This document shows, piece by piece, positions 16,786 through 25,147 of a stretch of 33,104 nt of DNA (its first letter is position 1; the number at the start of each line of letters is the position of its first letter). Below the pieces are notes generated by a model, which saw only the letters and a program-made list of their open reading frames with translations, was not told the DNA's origin and did no database searches. Source of the DNA: Sphingomonas sp. SRS2 (GTDB lineage: Bacteria > Pseudomonadota > Alphaproteobacteria > Sphingomonadales > Sphingomonadaceae); contig NZ_LARW01000041.1 in NCBI RefSeq assembly GCF_000971055.1, positions 1 through 33,104 on the forward strand, written 5' to 3'. The position numbers were made by a program, and so were the translations under genes.

Positions 16786-18591
16786 ATGCAGGACAGCGAA
16801 ACGGCAGTGGAAGAACGGATGCTGGCCTGGATCGAGCGCCGCTGGCGCACGGTCTTCTGGCTGCTCTTCATTGGCGCATGTACCTATTTCCTCGTCTATA
16901 AATGGGGCCAGGTCCGCTGGCTTTCGCTGAGCGACACCGACGACAATATGCGCCTCGCCGAGGTCAAGGCCTGGCTCGCCGGCCAGTCCTGGTTCGATCT
17001 GCGGCAACATAAGCTCGCGCCGCCCGATGGGCTCAACATCCACTGGTCGCGCATCGTCGATTTGCCGATCGCCGGGCTGATCCTGATATTCCGACCGTTC
17101 GTCGGCGATTTCACCGCCTATCGCATCGCCTGTGCGGTCGCGCCGATGCTGGCCTTCGCACCGGCGCTGTGGGCGATGATCCTGACGGTTCGGCGGCTCG
17201 TCCATCCTCGCGCCTATCCGATCGCCTTCGCGATTCTGATGTGCGCGCAGACCACCCTGTTCATGTGGATGCCGCTGCGCATCGACCATCATGGCTGGCA
17301 GCTCGCGATGCTGCTGATCGTCATCGCCGGGCTGGCCGATCCCAACGGGCGGCGCGGCGGGGCGACCGCAGGCATCGCCACCGCGGTGTCCTTCGGCATC
17401 GGGCTGGAACTGATCCCGGTGATGGCGATCGCCGGTGCGTCGATCGCGCTGCGCTGGGTCTGGGACCGCGCCGAAGCGGGACGCATGGCGGCCTATGCAA
17501 TCGCGCTGGGCGGGGGCTGCGCGATCGCCTTCGGCGGCTTCGCTTCCTACGACAACCGGGCGATGGTCTGCGACGTATTGTCGCCGGTCTATCTGTCGAC
17601 CTTGCTGCTGACCGGCGGGCTGCTGCTGGGGCTCAGCTTCGCCCGTGTCGATGGCCGCGCGGTGCGCTTCGCGCTGCTGGTCGCGGCCGGTGCGGGGATC
17701 GCCGCCTTCTTCCTCATCAGCTTCCCGCACTGCATCGGCCGGCCCGAGGCGATCTCGCCCGAGCTCGAAAGGCTGTGGTTCAGCAACGTCCGCGAGGTGA
17801 AGCCGCTCTATACCAAGCCGTGGCGCGACGCGCTCGACATCGCCTATCTGCCGGTGATCGGCGCGATCGGCGCGATCACCGCCGCCTGGCGGGCGCGCGC
17901 ACAGGCGACCGGGCCGGTGTGGATCTCGATCGCCGTGCTCAGCCTGTTTACCGCATGCGGCCTCGCCTGGCAGTCGCGCTTCGGGCCGCAGGCGCAGGCG
18001 ATCGGCGTGTTCGGGGCGAGCGCGCTCGCCTGGCTGATCCTGCCGCGCCTGCTCGACTCGGGTTCGGCGCTGATCCGGGTCGGTGGCACGCTGCTCGCCT
18101 TCTTCGCGCTGTCGGGCCAGCTTGCCCAGTTCGTGTCGATGATCCCGAAGAACGACAAGGAAATGAAGCGCGCCGGATGCGAAGCGCGGGCGAGCGGCAA
18201 GCCGGGCCGCTGCATGACCATTCCGGCGCTCGGCCAGATCGATCGGTTGCCGCCCGCGACGATGCTCACCTTCGTCGACATGGGGCCACGCCTGATCACG
18301 ATGACCCGGCACAGCGCGATCGCGGGCCCGTACCACCGCAACGGCGAGGCGATCCTCGACGTCATCCACGCCTTCCGCGCGACCTCGCCCGATGTCGCGC
18401 GGACGGTGATGCAGCGGCGCGGCGCGACGATGGTGCTGCTGTGCCCCGGCATGGCCGAATCGACCATCTACAAGGCGCGTGCCCCCAAGGGCTTCTATAT
18501 GCAGCTGATCAATGGGGACGTGCCGGCATGGCTCGAACCGGTCGAACTGCCGGAGGGGTCGCCGTTCCGCCTGTGGCGGAGAATCGATTAG
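16786..18591 (+). CDS. Polytopic membrane protein, putative STT3-like GT-C transferase (copy B)
   Basis: This 601-residue protein is a paralog of the product at 10840-12669. Both show, in order, D-x-DD-x2-R (here D50, D52, D53, R56), WLAGQS-aromatic-FD-x-RQ, HWSR-x-VDLP (H86), RIDHHGWQ (D167-H168-H169) and an end of the form FR-x-WRR. About ten hydrophobic segments and a soluble C-terminal region from about residue 440 are seen. ATG 16786 has GAGGA close upstream; ATG 16819 (shortening by 11 residues) is a fair alternative. It is divergent from the gtrA operon and stands alone on its strand. Like copy A it may transfer polyprenyl-linked sugar in the periplasm; this is inferred from motifs and neighbours. 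Confidence 0.7.
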   Translation: MQDSETAVEERMLAWIERRWRTVFWLLFIGACTYFLVYKWGQVRWLSLSDTDDNMRLAEVKAWLAGQSWFDLRQHKLAPPDGLNIHWSRIVDLPIAGLILIFRPFVGDFTAYRIACAVAPMLAFAPALWAMILTVRRLVHPRAYPIAFAILMCAQTTLFMWMPLRIDHHGWQLAMLLIVIAGLADPNGRRGGATAGIATAVSFGIGLELIPVMAIAGASIALRWVWDRAEAGRMAAYAIALGGGCAIAFGGFASYDNRAMVCDVLSPVYLSTLLLTGGLLLGLSFARVDGRAVRFALLVAAGAGIAAFFLISFPHCIGRPEAISPELERLWFSNVREVKPLYTKPWRDALDIAYLPVIGAIGAITAAWRARAQATGPVWISIAVLSLFTACGLAWQSRFGPQAQAIGVFGASALAWLILPRLLDSGSALIRVGGTLLAFFALSGQLAQFVSMIPKNDKEMKRAGCEARASGKPGRCMTIPALGQIDRLPPATMLTFVDMGPRLITMTRHSAIAGPYHRNGEAILDVIHAFRATSPDVARTVMQRRGATMVLLCPGMAESTIYKARAPKGFYMQLINGDVPAWLEPVELPEGSPFRLWRRID

Positions 18592-18615
18592 TGTCAGGCC
18601 TTGCGGAAACGCGGC

Positions 18616-18687
18616 GCCGGCCCGCTCCCGCCGAACCTCGCGATGCACTGTAGTATATCGGGAGGCTGGGTGGAGGAGCGGGCCGGC
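18616..18687. repeat. 12-bp perfect inverted repeat after STT3-like copy B
   Basis: GCCGGCCCGCTC (18616-18627) and GAGCGGGCCGGC (18676-18687) are exact inverted copies separated by 48 nt. They begin 24 nt after the stop of the membrane-protein gene. The spacer holds an AT-rich patch (TAGTATATC) and a purine run. It may serve as a terminator stem or the ends of a small element. Confidence 0.6.
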
Positions 18688-18796
18688 CGCTATACCGGCG
18701 AGCTTCCAGAGCGGCCGCCTGCGGAATCCTGACCGAACCAGGCATCGGCACTGCCTCGCGGCGCTTGCCTGACAGAGCGCGGCGGGGGCCGCGCGA

Positions 18797-18825
18797 TGGC
18801 CATTTCGCCTCGCTTGTGCTATAGC
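18797..18825 (+). promoter_or_regulatory. Candidate sigma-70-type promoter
   Basis: TGGCCA (18797-18802) and TATAGC (18820-18825) are spaced by 17 nt and each matches the housekeeping consensus at four of six positions. A start about 7 nt downstream would give a leader of about 36 nt before ATG 18868. Weak by sequence alone. Confidence 0.35.
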
Positions 18826-18867
18826 CTCCCGGTGCCTGCGCATGATCGCCTCGACAGCCGTACCGGC

Positions 18868-19248
18868 ATGACCGGCCCGACCGGGCGATTCAGCTTCATC
18901 CTCTCGCTGTGGATGTCGCTGGCCACGGCGGTCATCTGCGCGACGCTGCCATCCGGCTTGCCCGCCACCCGTACGATCGGCTCGGCCTTCGATCCTTCGA
19001 CCACGATCGTCGCGCTGCGCTCGCGGCCGCCGGTCGCCAAGCCGACCCTGTTGCGCAGCGCCGATGACGATCTCGGCGATGGCCTCCGCGATCAGCTCGA
19101 TCAGGCCGCGCGGCCCGCCTGCGCACCGGCGCTGTTCGTCATCGTCGGCATCGTCGCACCAGCCGCGATCACCGCTTTCCGCCTATTCTTCCCGCATTCG
19201 CGAACGCTTGATATCGCGCTCTACGCCCGGCCTCCACCGGCCGCCTGA
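18868..19248 (+). CDS. Small membrane protein of unknown function
   Basis: The 126-residue product has a hydrophobic segment near the N-terminus (about residues 8-26) and another at about 89-107 (FVIVGIVAPAAITAFRLFF), with a Pro/Arg-rich and acidic stretch between them. ATG 18868 is chosen because codons before it lack the GC bias at third positions that follows; an in-frame ATG at 18796 lies inside the candidate promoter. No ribosome site is evident. I do not recognise the family. It precedes a 35-codon gene and the cation antiporter on the same strand, so it may share a transcript or a function with them. Confidence 0.55.
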   Translation: MTGPTGRFSFILSLWMSLATAVICATLPSGLPATRTIGSAFDPSTTIVALRSRPPVAKPTLLRSADDDLGDGLRDQLDQAARPACAPALFVIVGIVAPAAITAFRLFFPHSRTLDIALYARPPPAA

Positions 19249-19325
19249 TCACTCTGCCGCCGCGGCATCGCCCGTGGCGCTTCTGCCAAGGCCGGCGCTG
19301 ACCGGCCGAGCCGAGAGGATCAGAT

Positions 19326-19433
19326 ATGAAGAAACGGAAGCGGCCGCCCTGGTGGTTCACATCCGCCGTCTGGGCGGGTCTGGCCAGCGCGACGATGGCC
19401 ATCGTCGGCGTGCTCAGCCTGACCGCACAATAG
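19326..19433 (+). CDS. 35-residue single-span membrane peptide
   Basis: The frame starts at ATG 19326 and ends at TAG 19431-19433. GAGAGG lies about 7 nt before the start, a good ribosome site. The peptide has a very basic head (MKKRKRPPWWF) and one hydrophobic span (AVWAGLASATMAIVGVLSL), which predicts a small inner-membrane protein with its N-terminus in the cytoplasm. It lies 57 nt before the antiporter gene, with a perfect hairpin between, and could be a leader or small regulatory subunit. I do not recognise it; a chance frame is possible but the ribosome site and amphipathic layout argue for a real gene. Confidence 0.6.
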   Translation: MKKRKRPPWWFTSAVWAGLASATMAIVGVLSLTAQ

Positions 19434-19438
19434 CAGCC

Positions 19439-19473
19439 CTGCGTGGCGGGATCGCGACGCGCCCGCCACGCAG
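19439..19473 (+). promoter_or_regulatory. Perfect 12-bp hairpin upstream of antiporter gene
   Basis: CTGCGTGGCGGG (19439-19450) and CCCGCCACGCAG (19462-19473) form a perfect 12-bp stem with an 11-nt loop. It begins 6 nt after the stop of the 35-codon gene and ends 18 nt before the antiporter ATG, next to the AAGGA ribosome site. No T-run follows. It may be a processing or stability element, or an attenuator. Confidence 0.65.
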
Positions 19474-19490
19474 CGCCTACAAGGAAATAT

Positions 19491-21155
19491 ATGCCCCATC
19501 ACACCCCGCTCATCGCGACGATCGTGGCCGCGCTTGTGGTCGCCTTCTTCATGGGTGCGCTCGCCCATCGACTACGCATCTCTCCGATCGCCGGCTATCT
19601 GGTGGCGGGCGTCATCGTCGGCCCGTTCACCCCGGGCATCGTCGCGCATAGCGGCCTCGCCAACGAACTGGCCGAGATCGGCGTCATCCTGCTGATGTTT
19701 GGCGTCGGCCTCCACTTCTCGCTGCGCGACCTGCTCGCGGTGAAACGGATCGCGGTGCCCGGCGCGCTCGTCCAGATTGCGGTCGCGACGCTGCTCGGCA
19801 TGGCGATGGCCTGGTCGATGGGCTGGAACATCCTCGCGGGCTTCGTCTTCGGTCTCGCGCTGTCGGTGGCCAGCACGGTGGTGCTGTTGCGCGCGCTCCA
19901 AAGCCGCGATCTGGTCGACAGCGAGCGCGGCCGCATCGCGGTCGGCTGGCTGATCGTCGAGGATCTGGCGATGGTGCTCGCGCTGGTCCTGCTCCCGGCG
20001 CTCGACCATGCGTTCAACGAAGCCGCCTCGGGAGGCGCCGGCGAGATCATGACCGCGCTTGCCGGCACCGGCCTGAAGGTCGCGGGATTCGTCGCGGTGA
20101 TGCTGATCGTCGGGCGGCGGGTGATACCGTGGGCGCTGCATTGGGTGGTCCATACCGGCTCACGCGAACTGTTCCGCCTCGCGGTTCTCGCCATCGCGCT
20201 TGGCGTCGCCTTTGGAGCGGCGGCGGTGTTCGACGTCTCCTTCGCGCTGGGCGCCTTCTTCGCGGGGATGATCCTCGGCGAAACTCCGCTCAGCCGCCGC
20301 GCGACCGAGGAGACGCTCCCCTTGCGCGATGCCTTCGCGGTGCTGTTCTTCGTCTCGGTGGGAATGTTGTTCGATCCGCAGGTGCTGGTCGAGCAGCCGC
20401 TGCCCCTGCTCGGTGTCGTCCTGATCATCATCGTCGGCAAGTCGGTCGCGGCCTTCGCGATCGTTCGCGCCTTCCGCTACTCGCGTGAGACCGCGCTGAC
20501 CGTAGCGGCCAGTCTGGCGCAGATCGGCGAATTCTCGTTCATCCTCGCCTCGCTCGGCACCGGCCTGGGTGTGTTGCCGTCGGAGGGACGGGACCTGATC
20601 CTGGCGGGGGCGATCATCTCGATCTTCCTCAATCCGTTCATTTTCTCGTGGGTGACGCCGAAGCGCGGGAAGAAGGAATCCGTCGCGGGGCCGGTACCGG
20701 CGAAGCCGGAGGAAACGGAACCGGCGCCCATGAAGGGCCATGTCGTGTTGGTCGGCTTCGGCCGGGTCGGCAGCCGGATCAACGAGTCGCTGCGCGCGGC
20801 GGGCCGCTGGGTCGTCCTGATCGAGGACGACCCCGAGCGCGCGCGCAACGCGGCGGGGCAAGGGATCGAGGTGGTGCAGGGCAACGCCGTCGACGACGAC
20901 GTCCTCGAAGCGGCGGGGTTGCCCAGCGCGGCGGCGATGATCATCGCCATCCCCGAAGGGTTCGAGGCTGGCGCGGTGCTGGAGCGGGCCCGCCGCTTCA
21001 ACCCCGAACTGCGCGTCATCGCCCGCGCGCATAGCGATGCCGAGGCCGAACACCTCCAGAAGCTCGGCACCTGTGAGGTCGTGATGGGCGAAAGCGCGAT
21101 CGCCAGCCACATGGTGGCGATGCTGAAAGGGAAGGCCGGCCCTATCCCAGCCTGA
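19491..21155 (+). CDS. CPA2-type cation:proton antiporter with TrkA-N domain (YbaL/KefB-like)
   Basis: This inner-membrane protein of 554 residues has about twelve hydrophobic segments through residue 395 (family sequences include LLMFGVGLHFSLRDLL and SVASTVVLLRAL), then a soluble Rossmann domain beginning GHVVLVGFGRVGSRI at about residue 420, which is the TrkA-N/RCK nucleotide-binding fold that gates such transporters. Size and layout match E. coli YbaL (558 residues) better than KefB or KefC. ATG 19491 has AAGGA 5 nt upstream; an earlier in-frame start at 19443 lies inside the hairpin. The last 14 nt overlap the convergent marC gene. Substrate is likely K+ or Na+ against H+, which sequence cannot settle. 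Confidence 0.9.
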   Translation: MPHHTPLIATIVAALVVAFFMGALAHRLRISPIAGYLVAGVIVGPFTPGIVAHSGLANELAEIGVILLMFGVGLHFSLRDLLAVKRIAVPGALVQIAVATLLGMAMAWSMGWNILAGFVFGLALSVASTVVLLRALQSRDLVDSERGRIAVGWLIVEDLAMVLALVLLPALDHAFNEAASGGAGEIMTALAGTGLKVAGFVAVMLIVGRRVIPWALHWVVHTGSRELFRLAVLAIALGVAFGAAAVFDVSFALGAFFAGMILGETPLSRRATEETLPLRDAFAVLFFVSVGMLFDPQVLVEQPLPLLGVVLIIIVGKSVAAFAIVRAFRYSRETALTVAASLAQIGEFSFILASLGTGLGVLPSEGRDLILAGAIISIFLNPFIFSWVTPKRGKKESVAGPVPAKPEETEPAPMKGHVVLVGFGRVGSRINESLRAAGRWVVLIEDDPERARNAAGQGIEVVQGNAVDDDVLEAAGLPSAAAMIIAIPEGFEAGAVLERARRFNPELRVIARAHSDAEAEHLQKLGTCEVVMGESAIASHMVAMLKGKAGPIPA

Positions 21156-21783
21156 ATGCAGCGGTGATCCCGTCGATGATGAACTGCGCGGCCAGCGCGG
21201 CGAGGAGGACGCCGAGCACGCGGGTTATCATCGCTTCGAGCTTCGGGCCCAGCACGCGCATGATCGGGCCTGCGGCGAACAGCGCCGCGAGGGTGAGAAG
21301 CAGCACTGCCGCGAGCGCGGCGAGGACGGTCAGCGTTTGATCGATGCCGCTGCTGCGCGAGACGAGCAGCATCACCGTCGCGATCGAGCCGGGGCCGGCG
21401 ATCATAGGAATCGCCATCGGGAAGACCGAGATATCCTCAACGGGGCGGTGCTCCTCGGCGGCCTTGCGGCTGATCTCGTCGGCGCGTTCCTCACGCCGTT
21501 CGGTGCGTTTCTCGAACACCATCTCCAGCGCGATCAGGAACAGCATGATGCCGCCGGCGATGCGGAATGCGTCGAGGCTGATGCCCAGCGTGTCGAGCAG
21601 CTTTTCACCGACCAGCGCGAAGAGCAGCAACAGCACCGCCGCGATCATCACCGAGCGCGCCGCCATCGATCGGCGCTGCGGGTCCGACGCGCCGTTGGTC
21701 AGGCTGGCGAAGATCGGCGCGCAGCCCGGCGGGTCGATCACCACGAACAGGGTGACGAAGGCCGAGAGGAACAGCGCCATCAT
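21142..21783 (-). CDS. MarC-family integral membrane protein
   Basis: The 213-residue product has six hydrophobic segments and the MarC features FVVIDPPGCAPIFASLT near the start, FRIAGGIMLFLIALEMVF in the middle and FPMAIPMIAGPGSI after a charged cytoplasmic loop. The role of MarC proteins is not settled; the old link to multiple antibiotic resistance has not held. The gene lies 5 nt after folD on the same strand and is probably the last gene of that run. Two tandem ATGs (21783, 21780) are possible starts with no strong ribosome site. The stop overlaps the end of the convergent antiporter gene by 14 nt. Confidence 0.9.
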   Translation of the reverse strand: MMALFLSAFVTLFVVIDPPGCAPIFASLTNGASDPQRRSMAARSVMIAAVLLLLFALVGEKLLDTLGISLDAFRIAGGIMLFLIALEMVFEKRTERREERADEISRKAAEEHRPVEDISVFPMAIPMIAGPGSIATVMLLVSRSSGIDQTLTVLAALAAVLLLTLAALFAAGPIMRVLGPKLEAMITRVLGVLLAALAAQFIIDGITAAFRLG

Positions 21784-21788
21784 CGCGG

Positions 21789-22682
21789 TCAGATCGCGTC
21801 GGGGGCGAGCGGCAGGCTGGCGCGGCGATGCGCGGCGACCAGCGTGTTGCGGAGCAGGACGGCGATCGTCATCGGGCCGACCCCGCCCGGCACCGGGGTG
21901 ATCGCGCCCGCGACTTCGGCGGCCCCGGCATAATCGACGTCGCCGACCAGCTTCGTCTTGCCCGGCTCGGCGCCTGGGACGCGATTGATGCCGACGTCGA
22001 TCACGGTCGCGCCCGGCTTGATCCAGTCGCCCTTGACCATTTCCGGCCGGCCGACCGCCGCCACGACGATGTCGGCGCGGCGGACCACCTCTTCGAGATT
22101 CCTGGTGCGGCTGTGGGCGATGGTGACGGTGCAGCTTTCAGCGAGCAGCAGCTGCGCCATCGGCTTGCCGACGATATTCGACCGGCCGATCACCACCGCG
22201 TCGAGCCCGCTGAGCGAGCCGAGCCGGTCACGCAGCAGCATCAGGCAGCCGAGCGGGGTGCACGGCACATAGCCATGCTGGCCCACCGCGAGCCGGCCCG
22301 CATTGGTGACGTGAAAGCCATCCACATCCTTGTCGGGATCGATCGTCGCGATCACCAGATTTTCGTCGATATGGCTGGGAAGCGGCAGCTGAACGAGGAT
22401 GCCGTCGACGCTGTCGTCGGCGTTCAGTTGCCGGACCGTGGCCAATAGTTCGTCCTGGGTAGCATCGGCGGGCAAGCGATGCTCGAAGCTCTCCATCCCG
22501 GCTTCGACTGTCGCCTTATGCTTGGACCGGACATAGACCTGGCTCGCCGGATCCTCACCGACCAGCACCACGGCGAGCCCCGGCGCGCGGCCGGCGGCGG
22601 CGCGGAATGCGGGTACCATCGCCGCCACTTTCGCGCGCAGGTCCGCCGCGAATGCCTTGCCGTCGATGATGTCCGCGCTCAT
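21789..22682 (-). CDS. folD: Bifunctional methylenetetrahydrofolate dehydrogenase/cyclohydrolase
   Basis: This cytoplasmic enzyme of 297 residues interconverts 5,10-methylene-, methenyl- and 10-formyl-tetrahydrofolate with NADP. The active-site Lys lies in VYVRSKHKA (YxxxK layout), the substrate loop is [10 protein letters not shown], the NADP site [12 protein letters not shown], and the C-terminal signature [11 protein letters not shown] is present. Length fits the family. The ATG is preceded by GGGGGAAGG, and it overlaps the stop of the DUF167 gene by 4 nt (ATGA), indicating translational coupling in the yggT-DUF167-folD-marC run. Confidence 0.97.
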   Translation of the reverse strand: MSADIIDGKAFAADLRAKVAAMVPAFRAAAGRAPGLAVVLVGEDPASQVYVRSKHKATVEAGMESFEHRLPADATQDELLATVRQLNADDSVDGILVQLPLPSHIDENLVIATIDPDKDVDGFHVTNAGRLAVGQHGYVPCTPLGCLMLLRDRLGSLSGLDAVVIGRSNIVGKPMAQLLLAESCTVTIAHSRTRNLEEVVRRADIVVAAVGRPEMVKGDWIKPGATVIDVGINRVPGAEPGKTKLVGDVDYAGAAEVAGAITPVPGGVGPMTIAVLLRNTLVAAHRRASLPLAPDAI

Positions 22683-22996
22683 GCCTTCCCCCTGGTGATC
22701 GTCGTGAGAGCGGCCGCCAATGCGGCGGGATCGCCCGTGATATGGAGCCTCTTTAACCGCGAGGCCGCACCGCTGGCCAGTGCCACGTCGCGTTTCGCCA
22801 CGCCCAGCGCCTTTGCGAGAAGCCGGACCAGCGCCTCGTTCGCCGCGCCGTCGCTGGGCGGGGCAGTCAGCTTGACCGCGAGCCAGTCGCGCCCGTCATC
22901 GGCAGTGATGATCCCCTCGATCGCGTCGCGCGCCGCCTTCGGGCTGGCGCGGACCGCGAGGGTGATGCCGTCGGGTGCGACCGTCCAGGCGGTCAG
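22679..22996 (-). CDS. DUF167 (YggU-family) protein with probable CTG start
   Basis: The frame codes for about 105 residues and contains the family pattern [46 protein letters not shown] (given here as two adjacent blocks) and ASRLKRLHI. Its role is unknown. No ATG, GTG or TTG lies at the expected start; the codon at 22996-22994 is CTG, in the sequence CTGA that overlaps the YggT stop by 4 nt, the same arrangement (ATGA) that joins this gene to folD. CTG is therefore the likely initiator, fed by translation of yggT. Confidence 0.85.
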   Translation of the reverse strand: MTAWTVAPDGITLAVRASPKAARDAIEGIITADDGRDWLAVKLTAPPSDGAANEALVRLLAKALGVAKRDVALASGAASRLKRLHITGDPAALAAALTTITRGKA

Positions 22997-23295
22997 ACGC
23001 CAGCCGCCATCACCTGCGCCATCGCATGGCCCAGCACCATCTGCAGGATGATGATCAGCAGCAGCGCCACGAGCGGGGAGAGGTCGAGCTGTCCGAAATC
23101 GGGCATGACCTTGCGGATCGGGCGGTAGATCGGCTCGGTGATCTTATCGAGCGCGAACAATATCTGGCGGACGAAATCATTATAGGTGTTGATCACGTTG
23201 AACGCGACCAGCCACGACATGATCGCCTGGATGATGATGATCCAGCGCAGCACGCCCAGCAGCAGGTCGGCGATCTGCAGAACAAGGAGAAGCAT
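22993..23295 (-). CDS. YggT-family membrane protein
   Basis: The 100-residue product has two hydrophobic regions (residues 3-31 and about 73-95) flanking a conserved core, LFALDKITEPIYRPIRKVMP, which is the YggT signature. It is an inner-membrane protein of uncertain role, linked in other bacteria to osmotic balance or cell division proteins. ATG 23295 has AAGGG about 6 nt upstream. It is the first of a four-gene overlapping run with DUF167, folD and marC, 86 nt after argB. Confidence 0.9.
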   Translation of the reverse strand: MLLLVLQIADLLLGVLRWIIIIQAIMSWLVAFNVINTYNDFVRQILFALDKITEPIYRPIRKVMPDFGQLDLSPLVALLLIIILQMVLGHAMAQVMAAGV

Positions 23296-23381
23296 CAGAT
23301 ACCCTTCGAGAGTGAGACCGCCGATGTAATGATCGTTGGCGTCAGCGGCAACGGAGAGACGGCATCAAATCGACGATCCCG

Positions 23382-24287
23382 TCACCCCATCCACACCAGC
23401 GTGCCGGCGCCGCGCTTGGTGAAGGCTTCGATCAGCATCGCGTGCGGCACCTGTCCGTCGAGGATGACCGCGGCATCGACGCCACCCTCGATCGCGTGGA
23501 CGCAGGTTTCGAGCTTGGGGATCATCCCGCCCTGGATCGTGCCGTCCTCACGCAGCTTGGCGATCCGGCTCGGCGTCAGGTCGCGGATGAGCTGCTTTTC
23601 CTTGTCGAGCACGCCGGCCACGTCGGTCAGCAGGAACAGCCGCGCCGCGCCCAGCGCGATCGCGATCGCTCCCGCCATGGTGTCGGCGTTGACGTTATAG
23701 GTATGGCCGTCCTCGCCGATCGCGATCGGGGCGATCACCGGGATCATGCCGGCCTTGGAAATGGTGTCGATCACCCGCCGGTCGATATCGGAGGGTTCGC
23801 CGACGAAGCCAAGGTCGACGACCTGTTCGATATTGCTGTCGGGATCGCGCCGGGTGCGGCGCACCTTTTCGGCGACGACCATTCGGCCGTCCTTGCCTGA
23901 CACGCCGACGGCGCGGCCGCCGGCCTGCGAAATCCAGGAGACGATTTCCTTGTTGATCGATCCGCATAGCACCATCTCGGCGACCTTGGCGGTTTCGGCA
24001 TCAGTGACGCGCAGCCCGTCGACGAAGCTGCTCTCGACGCCCAGCGTCTTGAGCATCTTGCCGATCTGCGGCCCGCCGCCGTGGACGACCACGGGATTGA
24101 TTCCGACCGCCTTGAGCAGGACGACATCCTCGGCGAAATCGCGCGCCAGTTCGGGGTCGCCCATCGCATGGCCGCCATATTTCACGACAAAGGTCTCGCC
24201 GGCATAGCGCTGCATATAGGGCAGTGCTTCGGTGAGGGTTTCCGCCTTGGCGAGCAGGATCGGATCGAGGCTGTGATCGGTCGACAT
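23382..24287 (-). CDS. argB: N-acetylglutamate kinase
   Basis: This 301-residue cytoplasmic enzyme phosphorylates N-acetyl-L-glutamate, the second step of arginine synthesis. [10 protein letters not shown] (ATP-binding Lys and Gly loop) lies at about residues 34-43, [11 protein letters not shown] (substrate loop) at 66-76, then [12 protein letters not shown] and LLTDVAGVL, and a C-terminal [11 protein letters not shown]. The N-terminal extension before the kinase core (about 30 residues) is of the type found in arginine-inhibited NAGKs, so feedback control by arginine is likely. The ATG has no strong ribosome site, which may mean a short-leader or leaderless message. Confidence 0.96.
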   Translation of the reverse strand: MSTDHSLDPILLAKAETLTEALPYMQRYAGETFVVKYGGHAMGDPELARDFAEDVVLLKAVGINPVVVHGGGPQIGKMLKTLGVESSFVDGLRVTDAETAKVAEMVLCGSINKEIVSWISQAGGRAVGVSGKDGRMVVAEKVRRTRRDPDSNIEQVVDLGFVGEPSDIDRRVIDTISKAGMIPVIAPIAIGEDGHTYNVNADTMAGAIAIALGAARLFLLTDVAGVLDKEKQLIRDLTPSRIAKLREDGTIQGGMIPKLETCVHAIEGGVDAAVILDGQVPHAMLIEAFTKRGAGTLVWMG

Positions 24288-24353
24288 GCGGGGGCCATTA
24301 GCGCCTAGAAAGTCTTGCTACAACCATCGGCCATCCCGGCTCTGTAACCCGGA

Positions 24354-25007
24354 TCAGGCTTTCGGCGCATCCAGCCTGCGGCCGATCGCCACGAAGGCGG
24401 TGATCAGCGGCGGCACCAGCACCACCGACAGGACGATCTTCGCCGTCATCTGGCCGCCCATCAGGCCGACGATCTCACGCTCGCCATAGAAGCTGATCGT
24501 GATGAACAGCAGCGTATCGAAGATCTGGCTCACCACGCTGGCGATCATTCCGCGCAGCCAGACGAAGCGTCCCGCGCCGCCTTGCCCGCGCAGCCGATCG
24601 AAGATCAGCACGTTGAGCGTCTGCGACAAACCGTAGGAGATCAGCCCGGCGATCATCATCCGCGCGCTCTGCCCGACGACGATCGGGAAGGCGTCGATCG
24701 CGGGCGGATACATGCCCGGATCGGTGGGCAGCGCGAGCACGATCTGGATCAGCAGCGCCGAGGCGATCAGCGGCAGGAAGCCCCAGCGGACCAGCGCATC
24801 GGCGGTCGCGCGGCCATGGAGTTCGGCGATCGCGCTCGCCATGACGACCAGCAGGAGGAAGGCGAAGATGCCAGCCTCGACGACGAGCGGCCCGAGCGCG
24901 ACCTGCTTCACGCCCAGCACGCCGGCGATGCAGACCATGCCGCCGTAGAAGAGCGAGAAGATGAAGAGGGAACGGCTGGCGATCGGGCTGGCGGACGATG
25001 TTTCCAT
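24354..25007 (-). CDS. Queuosine precursor transporter (YhhQ/VUT family)
   Basis: The 217-residue protein has six hydrophobic segments, with family residues in FIFSLFYGGMVCIAGVLGVKQV near the start, RMMIAGLISYGLSQTLNVLIFDRLR, and ASVVSQIFDTLLFITISFYG. YhhQ proteins import 7-cyano-7-deazaguanine or 7-aminomethyl-7-deazaguanine for tRNA queuosine. ATG 25007 is preceded closely by GAAGGG. The gene diverges from the nucleoside transporter, with 140 nt between them; I could not find a preQ1 riboswitch there. The substrate is inferred from family membership. Confidence 0.88.
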   Translation of the reverse strand: METSSASPIASRSLFIFSLFYGGMVCIAGVLGVKQVALGPLVVEAGIFAFLLLVVMASAIAELHGRATADALVRWGFLPLIASALLIQIVLALPTDPGMYPPAIDAFPIVVGQSARMMIAGLISYGLSQTLNVLIFDRLRGQGGAGRFVWLRGMIASVVSQIFDTLLFITISFYGEREIVGLMGGQMTAKIVLSVVLVPPLITAFVAIGRRLDAPKA

Positions 25008-25107
25008 GCCCTTCTGCTATCGGCTTTCCCCTTGCGGCGAAAGAGCCGCTTGACCCGCCCCCGCCGCACGGCATGGTGACGGCATAATTGTTCGACTACC
25101 GTCGATC

Positions 25108-25125
25108 CCGCACCGGCCGGTGCGG
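25108..25125. promoter_or_regulatory. 18-bp perfect palindrome before nucleoside transporter gene
   Basis: CCGCACCGGCCGGTGCGG reads the same on both strands without a spacer. It ends 22 nt before the transporter ATG, just upstream of the ribosome site. A gapless palindrome suits a dimeric regulator better than an RNA hairpin, which would need a loop. Operator function is inference. Confidence 0.5.
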
Positions 25126-25147
25126 CTTGCAAAGGGCAAAAAGATTC

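Noticed and set aside
25008-25147. preQ1 riboswitch ahead of the queuosine precursor transporter
   Set aside because: The leader has a small GCGGC/GCCGC stem but not the conserved preQ1 aptamer bases I could recognise.
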